A stretch of DNA of 64,000 nucleotides from Sphingomonas sp. PP-CC-1A-547 (GCF_003610375.1 NZ_RAPZ01000010.1:284161-348160), one strand, 5' to 3'; shown: positions 44,150 through 53,028, counted from the first letter of the stretch. Notes: a model not told the origin generated them from the sequence alone. Numbers and translations: made by a program.

Positions 44150-44725
44150 CTAGGGCTGCTGGTTCATGATCTTGGCGATTTCGCGCGAGACCATGTCCTC
44201 GACCATGTTGGGAAGGTTGGCGTCGATCCACTCGCGCAGCATCGGGCGGAGCATTTCGCGCACCAGACCCTCAAGCGTGCCGTCATTGCCTGTCTCGGGT
44301 TTTACCATCATCCGCGTCAACGCCTCGAGCGGCGCGCGCGTTGCAGCGGCGGTGTGGCGCGAGACGATCGGCTCGGCCGCGGCATCGGTGGCCGGCTGCG
44401 GCTTGGCACTCGGCGCGGGCTTTGGCGATGTCATCTGGGGCGTCATTTGCGGCGCGGCGTGGCGTGGTTCGGGCGAGGTATCGGCGGCGCTGAGCACCGG
44501 GGACTTGGGCGGACGCGGCGTACGATCGGGCATGGGGTCGCTCAGTTCGAGAATCTCGTCGTCGTCGTGGTCGTCGTCGAAATAGGCGGGATCGAGATCG
44601 ACCGGTGCGGACGTCGCGCGCGCAGGGCGACGCGACCGGCCGGGCGTATCGCCCTCTTCCGCGATGATGCGTTTGATCGACGAGAGGATTTCCTCCATCG
44701 ACGGCTCGCCGTTGACATCCCCCAT
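44150..44725 (-). CDS. PopZ-like polar organising protein (DUF2497)
   Basis: A 191-residue protein with the PopZ layout: an N-terminal helix (EPSMEEILSSIKRIIAEE), a long acidic and proline-rich disordered linker (about residues 25-125, DDDHDDDE, PRPPKSP), and C-terminal oligomerisation helices (LEGLVREMLRPMLREWIDAN, MVEDMVSREIAKIM). In Caulobacter, PopZ tethers ParB-parS and many signalling proteins at the pole. It lies 66 bases upstream of valS, the usual alphaproteobacterial neighbourhood. ATG at 44734 is an alternative. Function in this organism is by homology. Confidence 0.87.
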   Translation of the reverse strand: MGDVNGEPSMEEILSSIKRIIAEEGDTPGRSRRPARATSAPVDLDPAYFDDDHDDDEILELSDPMPDRTPRPPKSPVLSAADTSPEPRHAAPQMTPQMTSPKPAPSAKPQPATDAAAEPIVSRHTAAATRAPLEALTRMMVKPETGNDGTLEGLVREMLRPMLREWIDANLPNMVEDMVSREIAKIMNQQP

Positions 44726-44760
44726 CCGGACCATCCCAAACCCCGTAGCCCCGCGCGCCC

Positions 44761-46290
44761 CTATTGGCGGCTCGGCGCATCCTTACCTGTCGTCAAGGCG
44801 GGGTTCCTGTCAACCGGCGTATCGAGCAACGGGTCGTACTGCGCCTGGACCGTGGCGTTCTGCGCGGGCGACTGCGCGGTGCGGGTGGCGATCGGCACGG
44901 GCTCGCCGTCGCCGCCGAAATCCCAAATCTTGTGGCGGACGCGGTTGTAGTTCGCGACCGGATCGTAGAGCACGCCGCCGTCGAGCCCAAGGTCGCGCGC
45001 CTCGGCCTGGCCCATGGCCGCCAGCAGCGCGAAGCCTGCGACATACGCATCGCGCCGCGCGGTCACGAGCGTGACCTGGCTGTTGAGCAATTCCTGCTCG
45101 GCGTTGAGGATGTCGAGGATCGTGCGCGTGCCGACGCTGTTCTCCGCGCGAACGCCTTCGAGGCTGAGCTTGTTGGCGTTGACCGCGGTTTCGGACGACT
45201 GGATCACCTGTTCCGACGAGCGCCAGATGGCAAAGGCGGAGCGCGCCTGCGCGATGACGTTGCGCTCGGTCGCGGTGACGTTCTCGATCGCGCGCGACTG
45301 GTACGCCTCGGCCTGGCGAACCTGCGCGGCGGGGCGCCCGCCCTGGAACAGCGGCAGCGTCAAAGACAGCCCGGCCTGCACCGCCTTGTTGGCGTTGGGG
45401 ATGCCGTTGACGCCGCCGGGCACCGACGCGATCGAGCCAAGATAGTTGGTGTAGCTCGCGCCCCCGACCGCACTGATCTGCGGAAGCCGGCTCGCGCGGG
45501 CGACGCCGACGTCGTAGCGGCTCGCGTCCCGCTCCTTGGCGGCGGCGATCAGCACTGGGTTGTTGTCGATCGCGACGGTCACGGCCGAGGCCGGACTGTC
45601 GGGCAGATGCGGCAACGTCGGTGGCGTGTCGAGCGTGCCAGGCGGTGTCCCGACGAACTGGATATAGCTTTCGCGGCTGGATATCAGATTGGCTTGTGCG
45701 GACTGAAGCTGCGCGCGGGCAAGCGCGAGCCGCGCTTCGGACTGGGCCACGTCGGTCCGGGTCAGGTCGCCGACCTGGAAACGGTCGCGGCTGGCCTGGA
45801 GGTTGACGTCGAGAACGCGGACGTTCTGCGTGTTCAAGCCGACGATCGCCTCGTCGCGGATCACGTCCATGTACGCCGCGACGACGTTGGTGAACAAATC
45901 GGCTTCGGTACTCCGCAGCGTCGCGCGGCCACCCTCGACACGGGTCTTTGCCGCGGCAACCGAATTGCGGACCTGCCCGCCCTGGTACAGCGGCACCGAC
46001 ACGTTCGCTCGCGCAACGCCCTGACGCGGCGGCGCGAGGAAGTTGTTCTGACCAGTGACGAGGAATTCGGTGAGATCGCCGGTCGCGTTAGCCGACGGCA
46101 GCCCCGCCGCGCGGGCGATCGGCACGTTCTCATCCGTCGCGCGCAGGGTAGCGCGCTGCGCCGTGATCGTCGGGTTGGTGTTGTACGCCTTGACCAGCGC
46201 CTCTCGCAGCGTATCCGCATGGAGTGGTGCAGCGCTATACGTCAGCGCAACACTCAGGAGCAGACTGCGGAGAAGTGCGGCGCGGGCCAT
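44761..46290 (-). CDS. tolC: TolC family outer membrane efflux protein
   Basis: Forms the trimeric outer-membrane channel of tripartite pumps and type I secretion. The 509-residue protein has a signal peptide (MARAALLRSLLLSVALTYSA), two outer membrane efflux repeats with the ENVPIARAAGLPSANATGD and ETAVNANKLSLEGVRAENSV segments, and GTRTILDILNAEQELLNSQ. No inner-membrane partner lies in the window. It is followed by the popZ-like gene and preceded, 10 bases upstream, by the methyltransferase gene. Confidence 0.93.
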   Translation of the reverse strand: MARAALLRSLLLSVALTYSAAPLHADTLREALVKAYNTNPTITAQRATLRATDENVPIARAAGLPSANATGDLTEFLVTGQNNFLAPPRQGVARANVSVPLYQGGQVRNSVAAAKTRVEGGRATLRSTEADLFTNVVAAYMDVIRDEAIVGLNTQNVRVLDVNLQASRDRFQVGDLTRTDVAQSEARLALARAQLQSAQANLISSRESYIQFVGTPPGTLDTPPTLPHLPDSPASAVTVAIDNNPVLIAAAKERDASRYDVGVARASRLPQISAVGGASYTNYLGSIASVPGGVNGIPNANKAVQAGLSLTLPLFQGGRPAAQVRQAEAYQSRAIENVTATERNVIAQARSAFAIWRSSEQVIQSSETAVNANKLSLEGVRAENSVGTRTILDILNAEQELLNSQVTLVTARRDAYVAGFALLAAMGQAEARDLGLDGGVLYDPVANYNRVRHKIWDFGGDGEPVPIATRTAQSPAQNATVQAQYDPLLDTPVDRNPALTTGKDAPSRQ

Positions 46291-46300
46291 GGTTTTCTGC

Positions 46301-47026
46301 TCAGAACCGGAAGGGTTTGGGGGCGTCGAAGCCGGGCAGGCTCACGCATTCGACATCGACGAACGCCGAGAGCGCAAACCCGCCATCGGTCTTGCGTCCC
46401 GATGCGAGCCGGGTCAGTCCACGCTCGGCGATCCCTGCGGTCACACGACCGCCCGACTTGACCTGGGCGATCAACGCGTCGGGCACGGTCTCGATCGCCC
46501 CATCGACGATCAGCACGTCATAGGGCGCGCCGGCGGCGTGGCCGTCCTGCATCGGTGCCTCGACGAGTTCGACGTTACCGGTTCCGGCAAGCGCCTTCCG
46601 GGCGATCGCCAGCAAGGCAGGATCGCTCTCGACCGCGACGACCGAGCCGACGATCTCGGCCAGCACCGCCGCGGTATAGCCGGTCGCGGCACCGATCAGC
46701 AGGACGCGGTCGGTCGCGGTCAGATAGGCTTCGGTGAGCAAACGGCCGGTCGCCATCGGCAGATTGGCGTAACGCCCGCCACCCAGCGGGATCGTCGCGT
46801 CGCGGTAGGCGAGCGCGCGGACGTCGGCGGGCATGAACGCCTCGCGCGGCACCCGTGCCATCGCCGCGACGACACGCTGGTCGTTGACCGCGTTGGTGCG
46901 CAACTGGCTCGCCACCATCGCGTGACGCATCGTGTCGAACGTTGCGGGAGCCATGGACACGGTAGTCCCGCCGATCTCATGGGTATCGGCTGCGAGCGAA
47001 GGAGTATCGAGAGTCGTCGTCGTCAT
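46301..47026 (-). CDS. Protein-L-isoaspartate O-methyltransferase family protein
   Basis: A 241-residue Rossmann methyltransferase of the PCMT family with QLRTNAVNDQRVVAAMARVP, the SAM site LLIGAATGYTAAVLAEIVG, and DVLIVDGAIETVPDALIAQ. In sphingomonads such genes sit directly before tolC. It lacks the canonical N-terminal fit and so may not repair isoaspartate; it could modify another substrate. The start at 47026 gives a 24-residue polar leader; an ATG at 46954 is as plausible. Confidence 0.82.
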   Translation of the reverse strand: MTTTTLDTPSLAADTHEIGGTTVSMAPATFDTMRHAMVASQLRTNAVNDQRVVAAMARVPREAFMPADVRALAYRDATIPLGGGRYANLPMATGRLLTEAYLTATDRVLLIGAATGYTAAVLAEIVGSVVAVESDPALLAIARKALAGTGNVELVEAPMQDGHAAGAPYDVLIVDGAIETVPDALIAQVKSGGRVTAGIAERGLTRLASGRKTDGGFALSAFVDVECVSLPGFDAPKPFRF

Positions 47027-47297
47027 GGCGCATCCTGTCGCACAACTGTTTTAGCCACGCAATACACTTGTTTCGGATCGCTCCGATATCGCGCGGCCGG
47101 ATATGTTGCGTCTGTTATCGCGTGGGCGCGGCGACGCCAAGCATCGGTTGGTCGGATTTCGCCACGATTCACAGGGGCGTCGGCGGCGGGCCTGCGGGGG
47201 ACCGGGAGACGCCCCGCCCGCCCGTGTGACACCGAGATGCCGCGAACGGGGCGTCGAGGGCGCACGAGAAATCCCGGCAACACCTCTGCGCCTGTCC

Positions 47298-48341
47298 CTA
47301 GCACCCGATCGCGGAACCGTCCCGCGAAATGACCCGCTGTTGCGTCGCGCGGGTCGAGTCGCGCGGCTGCGCATCGCGCGCCGGCGCCTTTTCGATGTCG
47401 TGCAGCACCTGCGTCGGCGATCCCAGCACTGCATTCCGCGCCCGCAGGCTTGCCTTCAGGAACGGCTTGGTCAGCGCCATGAAACGCCGCGGGGTCATTC
47501 CCAGGAACGTCGCCGAATCGCGGAGGAAATGCGACGCATCGAAATAGGAGCGATCGATCGTCGCATAGTCCGCCTCGCCCCCGGCCATCATCAACCGGAC
47601 GAACGACCGCAGGAACCGCGCGCGCAACAGCAGCATCTTGGGCGGAAATCCGAAATGGCGCACCGACAATCGCCGCAGCGCGTGCGTCGGTATGTCGAGC
47701 TGTGCGGCGACGGACGCGATGTCGGTCGGTCCGTCGCTCGCGAGTATCTCCATCAATTGCCGGATCTGCGGCGCATCGGCATGCGGCGCCCCCAGCCGCG
47801 CCAGCAGCATCGCATCAAGGATCGGCGCGACGGCCGCATCGTCCGGGGCATTCTGCAAGGCAGCCACCAAGTCGCGCGTGAAGGCCTTCCCGAGCACGTC
47901 TTCCAGCGGCACGATGCGGTTGCGGAAATCGCCGGCCGATCGCCGAAACAATCGCGCCCATCCCAGCGCGCTGATCCCGAAGCCGATCATCACGCCGCCA
48001 TGCGTCACCGCCTTCAACGCCTGGTTGGTCGGCCCGAACAGGCTCGCCACAGGCAGCGGGTCGTAGGTCCGCCGACCGATCGATACCGCGATCGGCCCGG
48101 CATCGATCGCGATCCGCACGTTGGCGGTCGCCGGCAGGAACCAGTCGACCTGCCCCGCTTCGCTACCCGTGTCGGTTCGATAGACGTGATAGCCGGTGAT
48201 ATAGTCGGCGAGCGCGGCGGTGGGCCGGTCATACCGGATTGCCATGCCGGACGGCATCGCGAACACCTCGTCATCGACACCCGTCGTATTCGTGCCGCCT
48301 GCAATCCTGTCCGTCTTCAAGCGCCCGCCCCTAAAAGCCAT
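47298..48341 (-). CDS. AraC family transcriptional regulator
   Basis: A 347-residue DNA-binding protein. The N-terminal part (about 30-190, RYDRPTAALADYITGYHVY, GPTNQALKAVTHGGVMIGFG) is a ligand- or dimer-type domain of the DUF6597 kind seen with many AraC proteins; the C-terminal 100 residues hold two helix-turn-helix units (DIASVAAQLDIPTHALRRL and ADYATIDRSYFDASHFLRD, then FLGMTPRRFM). The C-terminus is basic and probably disordered. Targets unknown; no operator is recognisable. Confidence 0.85.
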   Translation of the reverse strand: MAFRGGRLKTDRIAGGTNTTGVDDEVFAMPSGMAIRYDRPTAALADYITGYHVYRTDTGSEAGQVDWFLPATANVRIAIDAGPIAVSIGRRTYDPLPVASLFGPTNQALKAVTHGGVMIGFGISALGWARLFRRSAGDFRNRIVPLEDVLGKAFTRDLVAALQNAPDDAAVAPILDAMLLARLGAPHADAPQIRQLMEILASDGPTDIASVAAQLDIPTHALRRLSVRHFGFPPKMLLLRARFLRSFVRLMMAGGEADYATIDRSYFDASHFLRDSATFLGMTPRRFMALTKPFLKASLRARNAVLGSPTQVLHDIEKAPARDAQPRDSTRATQQRVISRDGSAIGC

Positions 48342-48564
48342 TAACGTCCTTGCACTTAACCTTAAGCAGAGACGCTTTCATGCGCGAGTCACGATACGGG
48401 TCCACGCGCGAAGCGCCATAGGGGGACCATCCCGATAATGTCGGACGGAAACCCTGCATGGCGACACGGCGATCCGGTCCCGGCGGATTATTCCGCTGCA
48501 GACCGCAACTGCCGGTTGACCGCGGCGGAAAAACGAAGCATTTGCGCCGCCTTCACGCAATCGG

Positions 48565-48638
48565 GGCCCGATGGCGGAGTGGTGACGTAGAGGACTGCAA
48601 ATCCTCGCACCCGGGTTCGATTCCCGGTCGGGCCTCCA
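48565..48638 (+). tRNA. tRNA-Cys (GCA anticodon)
   Basis: The 74-nt gene folds with acceptor stem GGCCCGA/TCGGGCC (7 bp), D arm around GGAGTGG, anticodon stem GAGGA/TCCTC with the loop CTGCAAA (anticodon GCA at 48597-48599), T arm CCGGG-TTCGATT-CCCGG and a genomically encoded CCA end. All standard features of an alphaproteobacterial tRNA-Cys are present. There is no integrase beside it. Confidence 0.95.
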
Positions 48639-48933
48639 GTGAATGCCGGTTTTGATCTCGGGCTGCCCAAGATTTCGTAATGAGAAATGCCGGCCCCCAC
48701 CCTGGTGGCGGGGGTGATCGTCCAGACAGCGACGTCATGACCCTTGTTGTTTAAATTACCGGGCCTCCGGCATCCAGGACCGGCAGCCCCAGCGGAGCAT
48801 TGTCCGCAGCGGCGTCTCGATCTGGATGAACCGCAAAGTTTGCCTCTTGTTCGTGCCGCTGCCTGAATGACGTTCAGAAACCATGGCTGCCCCCAAAAGC
48901 TTTGCCGCGCGTTGAACCGGCGAGGAGATGACC

Positions 48934-49047
48934 ATGATCGACGATCCGAAAACCGACGACTCAACCCCCGCCGAAGAGGCAGAGGAGATGGAAAAGGTAC
49001 AGGAGGACGCCGCCAAGGAGCGTGAGGAAAACGGCGGCTACCAATAG
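48934..49047 (+). CDS. Small acidic protein, 37 residues
   Basis: ATG at 48934 to TAG at 49047, preceded by GAGGAG at 48922-48927, a strong ribosome site. The product (MIDDPKTDDSTPAEEAEEME and on to ENGGYQ) is very acidic and glutamate-rich, probably an amphipathic helix, with no membrane segment. Similar short proteins ending in GGYQ occur in sphingomonads, but none has a known function. A conserved-looking ribosome site and clear charge bias favour a real gene. Confidence 0.65.
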   Translation: MIDDPKTDDSTPAEEAEEMEKVQEDAAKEREENGGYQ

Positions 49048-49255
49048 GCTTCGATATCCTGTCAGCAATCGCGTTACTTTCTGTAAGCACGATCGCTGAA
49101 CCCTCTGTCCGTTCGACCCAGAGACGCGATTCTAGTCGGCCACCTTACCCGCACCATTCGAAGTTAACGTGCCGCTAACTCTCATTTTCCGGAACGTTAG
49201 GCCTTCGATGCGGCTTCTACGCTCATCTACAACCTGTCCCAGACTGGAACTGATG

Positions 49256-49774
49256 ATGAGCACGAACCTGGTATCCGCGGTTTTCGATAATCATGCAGAC
49301 GCCGAGCGCGCCGTATCCGAACTTCGCGCGGCCGGGATCAACGACAACGCGATCTCCATCGTTGCCCAGCATGACGGCAAGAACACCACCACGGACGGCA
49401 ACGGCGATACCCAGGAGTTCGTCGGCAAGGTCGCGGCCGGCGCAGGCATCGGCACGCTGCTCGGCATCGCAGCCCTTGCCATTCCGGGAGTAGGCCCCCT
49501 CGTCGCCGCTGGCGCGATTGCATCCGCGGCCATCCCAGGCGCTGCGATCACGGGCGCCGCGCTCGGTGGCGCCGTTGGCGGGCTGGAGAAGGTTATGACC
49601 GATCACGGTGTCAGCCGCGTCGATGCCAGCTATTATGAAGGCCGCATTAATGAAGGCGGCGTGTTCGTTTCCGTCGATACCAGCGCTGCCGGGATCAATG
49701 CTGAAGATGCCGCCGACGTCCTCTATCGCTCGGGTGGGCACACGTCGACGCGGACGAAGGTTTCGATGGCGTAA
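49256..49774 (+). CDS. YflT-like general stress protein
   Basis: A 172-residue protein. Residues about 1-60 fit a YflT-type ferredoxin-like domain (LVSAVFDNHADAERAVSELR, INDNAISIVAQ), followed by a glycine- and alanine-rich hydrophobic stretch (about 62-115, AAGAGIGTLLGIAALAIPGV, GPLVAAGAIASAA) that may insert in a membrane, and a conserved C-terminal region (RVDASYYEGRINEGGVFVSV). The ATG at 49256 is chosen. A GGAAC box lies at 49191. Family members are induced by general stress; the biochemical role is unknown. Confidence 0.8.
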   Translation: MSTNLVSAVFDNHADAERAVSELRAAGINDNAISIVAQHDGKNTTTDGNGDTQEFVGKVAAGAGIGTLLGIAALAIPGVGPLVAAGAIASAAIPGAAITGAALGGAVGGLEKVMTDHGVSRVDASYYEGRINEGGVFVSVDTSAAGINAEDAADVLYRSGGHTSTRTKVSMA

Positions 49775-49803
49775 TCGCCAACGTCTTCAACGCCGACATA
49801 GCT

Positions 49804-49837
49804 AAAGGGGCGTTCCGGTAACGGGACGCCCCTTTCA
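49804..49837 (+). terminator. Intrinsic terminator after the stress-protein gene
   Basis: AAAGGGGCGT at 49804-49813 pairs with ACGCCCCTTT at 49825-49834; the stem is followed by CAGTT. Directly downstream of the gene ending at 49774. Confidence 0.75.
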
Positions 49838-49980
49838 GTTCGAACTTAATAGATCGGTCATCCTACCCTGCTCCAGACGCATTCTTGCGCCCTCGGGCCA
49901 ACTCCTGACGTATCGACGACCCTATCCGATACTGCCGCCGATACGGCCCCACCGAACCGCCGCATGACGACCAGCACCGT

Positions 49981-50217
49981 TTAGACGGCCATCCAATCGC
50001 TCTCGGCATCGTCGATCGCGGCGAAGGCGTCACCGTCGGCCTGCTGCTTGCGCAAATGTGCGCGCACCGCCTCCGGATCGCCGTTCTTGGGAAAGGTCCG
50101 ATCCGCACGCGCCGCGTCGGCGATACCGTCGACCCAATCGCCGCGGTCGCGCTGTGTCAGCAGCCACTTGCCAAATGCGGGCTTCGGCTCCCGCTGGTCG
50201 TCGTCGTAATCGGCCAT
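49981..50217 (-). CDS. YozE-type small protein
   Basis: A 78-residue acidic protein with FGKWLLTQRDRGDWVDGIAD, then ARADRTFPKNGDPEAVRAHL, resembling the YozE SAM-like helical domain. The ATG is at 50217. It is a cytosolic protein of unknown function and is among a run of small, uncharacterised genes. A GGAAC and a CGTT lie upstream, but with a 19-base spacing. Confidence 0.72.
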   Translation of the reverse strand: MADYDDDQREPKPAFGKWLLTQRDRGDWVDGIADAARADRTFPKNGDPEAVRAHLRKQQADGDAFAAIDDAESDWMAV

Positions 50218-50414
50218 GATCGTGTCCTCGAATCGTTGGAACGCTCATCGCATCGGATTGATGTTCCTGCAATGTTCTTACGAATCAAACTGGATCAGGT
50301 TTGCTAAATACAGGCCACGACCGGCAACCCGATAAGCCCAAAGGAAAGCTGCGGTCGGAAATGCGGTCCCCCGGCACGGGCGACCGACATCTCCCAATTC
50401 AACTTAGCGTGCGC

Positions 50415-50642
50415 CTAGTTCACACCCTGTTTGCGCGCGCCGACAATCATGCCCTTTGCGATCTTGCGAACGGCTTCGTCGTCCTTGGTACCGTCAGTCG
50501 CCGGATCGCCGAGGTGGTCGAGGCTCTGTTCCATGAAGTCGAGGAGCCCGGCGTGCCGCGCTTCGACATATTCCATGAGTTTGAACAGCAGATGCTCCGT
50601 GGCAATCTCGCGCTGGCGGGTCTGTGTCGCGTCGTCGGACAT
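50415..50642 (-). CDS. Conserved hypothetical protein
   Basis: A 75-residue soluble protein (MSDDATQTRQREIATEHLLF, then EARHAGLLDFMEQSLDHLGD) with predicted helices and no signal. The start ATG at 50642 overlaps the upstream gene's stop by one base; a GTG at 50645 is also possible. I do not recognise the family. Its coupling to the next gene suggests a shared role. Confidence 0.6.
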   Translation of the reverse strand: MSDDATQTRQREIATEHLLFKLMEYVEARHAGLLDFMEQSLDHLGDPATDGTKDDEAVRKIAKGMIVGARKQGVN

Positions 50643-50833
50643 CACAATGCCTCCGTCGGCGTTGGCGCGCCTAGTTTCTGCGCGACTCGCGCTACTTCTT
50701 CGTCTTTCGGCTCCTCCGGCAGCTCTTCGCCCGGCAAGAGTGCGTCATCGGGAATGCCAGAAGCCGTGCCGGCAATCGGTTCGTCGATGGCGCGCTCGTT
50801 CGCACCGTCCGTGATCTTCTCTCTCGCTACCAT
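50642..50833 (-). CDS. Hypothetical 63-residue protein
   Basis: Begins MVAREKITDGANERAIDEPI and ends VARVAQKLGAPTPTEAL; acidic in the middle (LLPGEELPEEPKDEEVARV). A GGAG ribosome site lies seven bases before the ATG. Stop overlaps the start of the 75-residue gene, so the two form a small operon. No family recognised. Confidence 0.6.
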   Translation of the reverse strand: MVAREKITDGANERAIDEPIAGTASGIPDDALLPGEELPEEPKDEEVARVAQKLGAPTPTEAL

Positions 50834-50972
50834 GTCCGTCTCCTTCGTTGCGCTCAAACGCACAACGGGCGGTACGGAGCCACGTCATGACTACGGATCG
50901 TAGATAAGGCAGACCTAGAGATCGATGGCTTGGCGCGGCGCATGCAATCTTAAGCCGCCGGCATCGAGTGCT

Positions 50973-51377
50973 TCAGGCGGCGTGCTTCTTGGCGAACTCC
51001 GCAAAATACGCGTGCATGGTGGGATCGGCGATCGGCGCGATCAGCCTAGCCACATCGTCTGCAACTGCACCGTCACCGCGCAAGGGTCTGCCAGGCTGAT
51101 GGCCCATTGCCCAGTCGGGAAAGCTGCGCTCGGCAATCGGGCGGTTGTCGAGTGTCACGGCGGCGAAGTGGCGTCCGTCGGCCTTGATACGATCGTATGT
51201 CTGCACAACAGCATCCGCCGGTCCTTCCAGCGCCTGCAGGAACCGACGTCCGCCGACAATCAACAAGCCCGTCACGCCGACCGCCGCATTGTTACGCCGC
51301 GACGCGCGCAGCACACCCTCGAGCTCAGCCGCCGACAACTCGGAGCGGGCGGTACTGATGTAGATGAGACGTATCAA
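50973..51377 (-). CDS. BLUF domain blue-light receptor
   Basis: A 134-residue protein consisting almost only of a BLUF domain, which binds FAD and senses blue light. The key residues are present: Tyr6 (RLIYIS), Asn30 (SRRNNAAVGVTGLL), Gln48 (FLQALEG), Trp89 and Met91 (FPDWAMG). The start is TTG at 51377 with AAGGAG eight bases upstream. No effector domain is fused, so signalling must go through a partner protein. Small neighbours on the same strand are candidates, but none is obvious. Confidence 0.92.
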   Translation of the reverse strand: MIRLIYISTARSELSAAELEGVLRASRRNNAAVGVTGLLIVGGRRFLQALEGPADAVVQTYDRIKADGRHFAAVTLDNRPIAERSFPDWAMGHQPGRPLRGDGAVADDVARLIAPIADPTMHAYFAEFAKKHAA

Positions 51378-51650
51378 CGCGAACTCCTTCGAGTCCGACG
51401 TAACCGCCGAATCTAAACGTCAAATTAAACAGGAATTGCGGCGGTGTGATCGGGACAGATCAGCGCATTCGCCCGTAGAAGCGCCGCCCCCCGCACCGTC
51501 ATCCGACCCACCGGACATGGTCGCTGCCGACAGAAATCGAGTATCGACCACGGCGCGAATGGCTGTTATTCGGTATCACGTCAGTCTCGAGATAATACGT
51601 CACACGGCCACATCCTTGCTTTTGATGCCGATCTCGGCTGTTGCCCGGCG

Positions 51651-51974
51651 ATGAATATTCCCGCGCTGTATCATTCGGTTATTCTCTGGATCGGAGACGG
51701 CACCGGCCTGCCCGATGCGATCCTCCATATCCATGCCGGGCTCATCATCCTCATGCTCGTACGGCTCGTCAGCGGCCGGTCGTTGGGGACGCTCATCCCC
51801 TTGCTGGTCGTCGTCCTGGCGGAACTTGGCAACGAGACGCTCGACTACCTCAACTACGGCATGCGCTGGGCCGACACGCTTTCGGATATCGGCAACACGA
51901 TATTCTGGCCCCTGGTCATCAGCCTGGGCGTGAGATTGCGTCCCATGGTGCGACGAGATCAGATCGTACGGTAA
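51651..51974 (+). CDS. Conserved integral membrane protein
   Basis: A 107-residue protein with three hydrophobic segments (about residues 20-38 LPDAILHIHAGLIILMLVRL, 45-60 LGTLIPLLVVVLAELGN and 83-98 NTIFWPLVISLGVRLRP). A conserved-looking DGTGLPDAILHIHAG loop starts it. The start at 51651 lacks a strong ribosome site. I know similar sphingomonad proteins only as uncharacterised membrane proteins. Confidence 0.65.
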   Translation: MNIPALYHSVILWIGDGTGLPDAILHIHAGLIILMLVRLVSGRSLGTLIPLLVVVLAELGNETLDYLNYGMRWADTLSDIGNTIFWPLVISLGVRLRPMVRRDQIVR

Positions 51975-52352
51975 GAAACGCGAGCGTCAAATCCGACGGT
52001 GCATCGCGGTGGTTGGACGAAAGTAGATGCATGGAGCCGGATCGTTCGAGATCGGTGTTCCGTGATCGACGGAAACGGCTCGCTCGAGAAAAGGGAATAA
52101 CGCGCGCGAGCCGCAGTCCGGATGGCCGGATACGGTCTTGGGACGTAGCCGGCTCGGATTTCATGCGCCTGCAAGCGTCCGGGATCAAGCGCTTTTTTGA
52201 ACTCGGAGTATGCCGACCCGCCTTGGTGACGAGCCAAAGATTACGACGAGCCGACATACCCGCGCATCAACCAACGGACGGGCATGTCGGGCGCATTGTT
52301 CGAGACATCTGAATGCGTTGCGGCGGATCCCCTTATCGAAGGCGCGACCCAA
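51975..52352. other. Gene-free stretch, nothing recognised
   Basis: 378 bases between the membrane protein gene and mutT. Open frames here lack family-like sequence and ribosome sites, and there is no palindromic repeat or RNA motif that I can recognise. Base composition is slightly less GC-rich than elsewhere. Confidence 0.5.
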
Positions 52353-52793
52353 TCAGATCAGCGCATCCAAGAGGCCGATCAACGGGCGGTCGGCAGGGGG
52401 CATCGGTAGCGCGTGCATCTCGTTCGGCCTTACCCAGCGCAACGCGGTCGCTTCGAGCGCGCGCGGCACGCCGGTCCATTTGCGCGTGATGTAGAGCAAC
52501 AACAGCAAATGGCGATCGCCGAGCGGCGCGCTGGCGAACGTGGCGGGCGCGAGGCAGGCTTGCGGCACCGTGATCGCCAATTCCTCCTCGAGCTCGCGGA
52601 TCAACGCCGCCTCGGGAGACTCACCGGCCTCGACCTTGCCACCGGGGAACTCCCACAGACCCGCGAGCGACTTGCCTTCCGGACGTTGCTGCAAGAGCAC
52701 GCGGCCTTCGAGATCGACCAACGCGGCCGCTACGACAGGCAGCAGCAAGGGCGCAGCGGGCATCGGTCCCGATACGGACGGATCGTTGGTCAT
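52353..52793 (-). CDS. mutT: MutT-type Nudix hydrolase (8-oxo-dGTP diphosphatase)
   Basis: Hydrolyses oxidised nucleotides such as 8-oxo-dGTP to avoid mutations. The 146-residue protein has the Nudix box GGKVEAGESPEAALIRELEE..ELAI, with Ala in place of the usual Gly near the end of the box, and GLWEFPGG just before. An ATG at 52763 is an alternative start. It is alone on the minus strand, and divergent from the Flp pilin gene. Confidence 0.88.
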   Translation of the reverse strand: MTNDPSVSGPMPAAPLLLPVVAAALVDLEGRVLLQQRPEGKSLAGLWEFPGGKVEAGESPEAALIRELEEELAITVPQACLAPATFASAPLGDRHLLLLLYITRKWTGVPRALEATALRWVRPNEMHALPMPPADRPLIGLLDALI

Positions 52794-52824
52794 TCCTTAA
52801 TTTCCCCGCGACTAGACCGCATCT

Positions 52825-53028
52825 ATGAGCCCTATATCCGTCGCGACGCATGCCGTCATCCGAACGATCGCGCGCGTAATGCGCGAAAGACGGGGGGCGA
52901 CCGCGATCGAATACGGGCTCATCATCGCGCTGGTCGTGATCGCGATGATCGCCGGCCTCACCGCGCTTGCCGATACGACGACGGGCATGTGGGGCAACGT
53001 CAACTCCAAGGTCGCCAACGCGCGCTGA
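52825..53028 (+). CDS. Flp family type IVb pilin, copy 1
   Basis: A 67-residue pilin precursor: a basic leader (IRTIARVMRERRG), prepilin cleavage before ATAIEYGLIIAL, and one membrane helix (to about residue 48) ending in a short polar tail. The GATAIEYG motif is the Flp signature, with the Glu5 equivalent present. Assembly would need Tad proteins, none of which is in the window. It is longer at the N-terminus than copy 2. Confidence 0.88.
   Translation: MSPISVATHAVIRTIARVMRERRGATAIEYGLIIALVVIAMIAGLTALADTTTGMWGNVNSKVANAR

Noticed and set aside
48378..48560. Minus-strand open frame of 60 codons before the tRNA
   Set aside because: No ribosome site and no recognisable sequence; likely chance.
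48565..48638. tRNA-Cys as an attachment site of an integrated island
   Set aside because: No integrase, no second partial tRNA copy and no phage genes are seen nearby; the xerD at 54.4 kb is a housekeeping recombinase.
50218..50290. EcfG promoter ahead of the YozE-like gene
   Set aside because: GGAAC and CGTT are present on the minus strand, but 19 bases apart instead of 16-17.
51919..52257. Minus-strand open frame of 112 codons
   Set aside because: Overlaps the membrane protein gene, has no ribosome site and no family-like segment.
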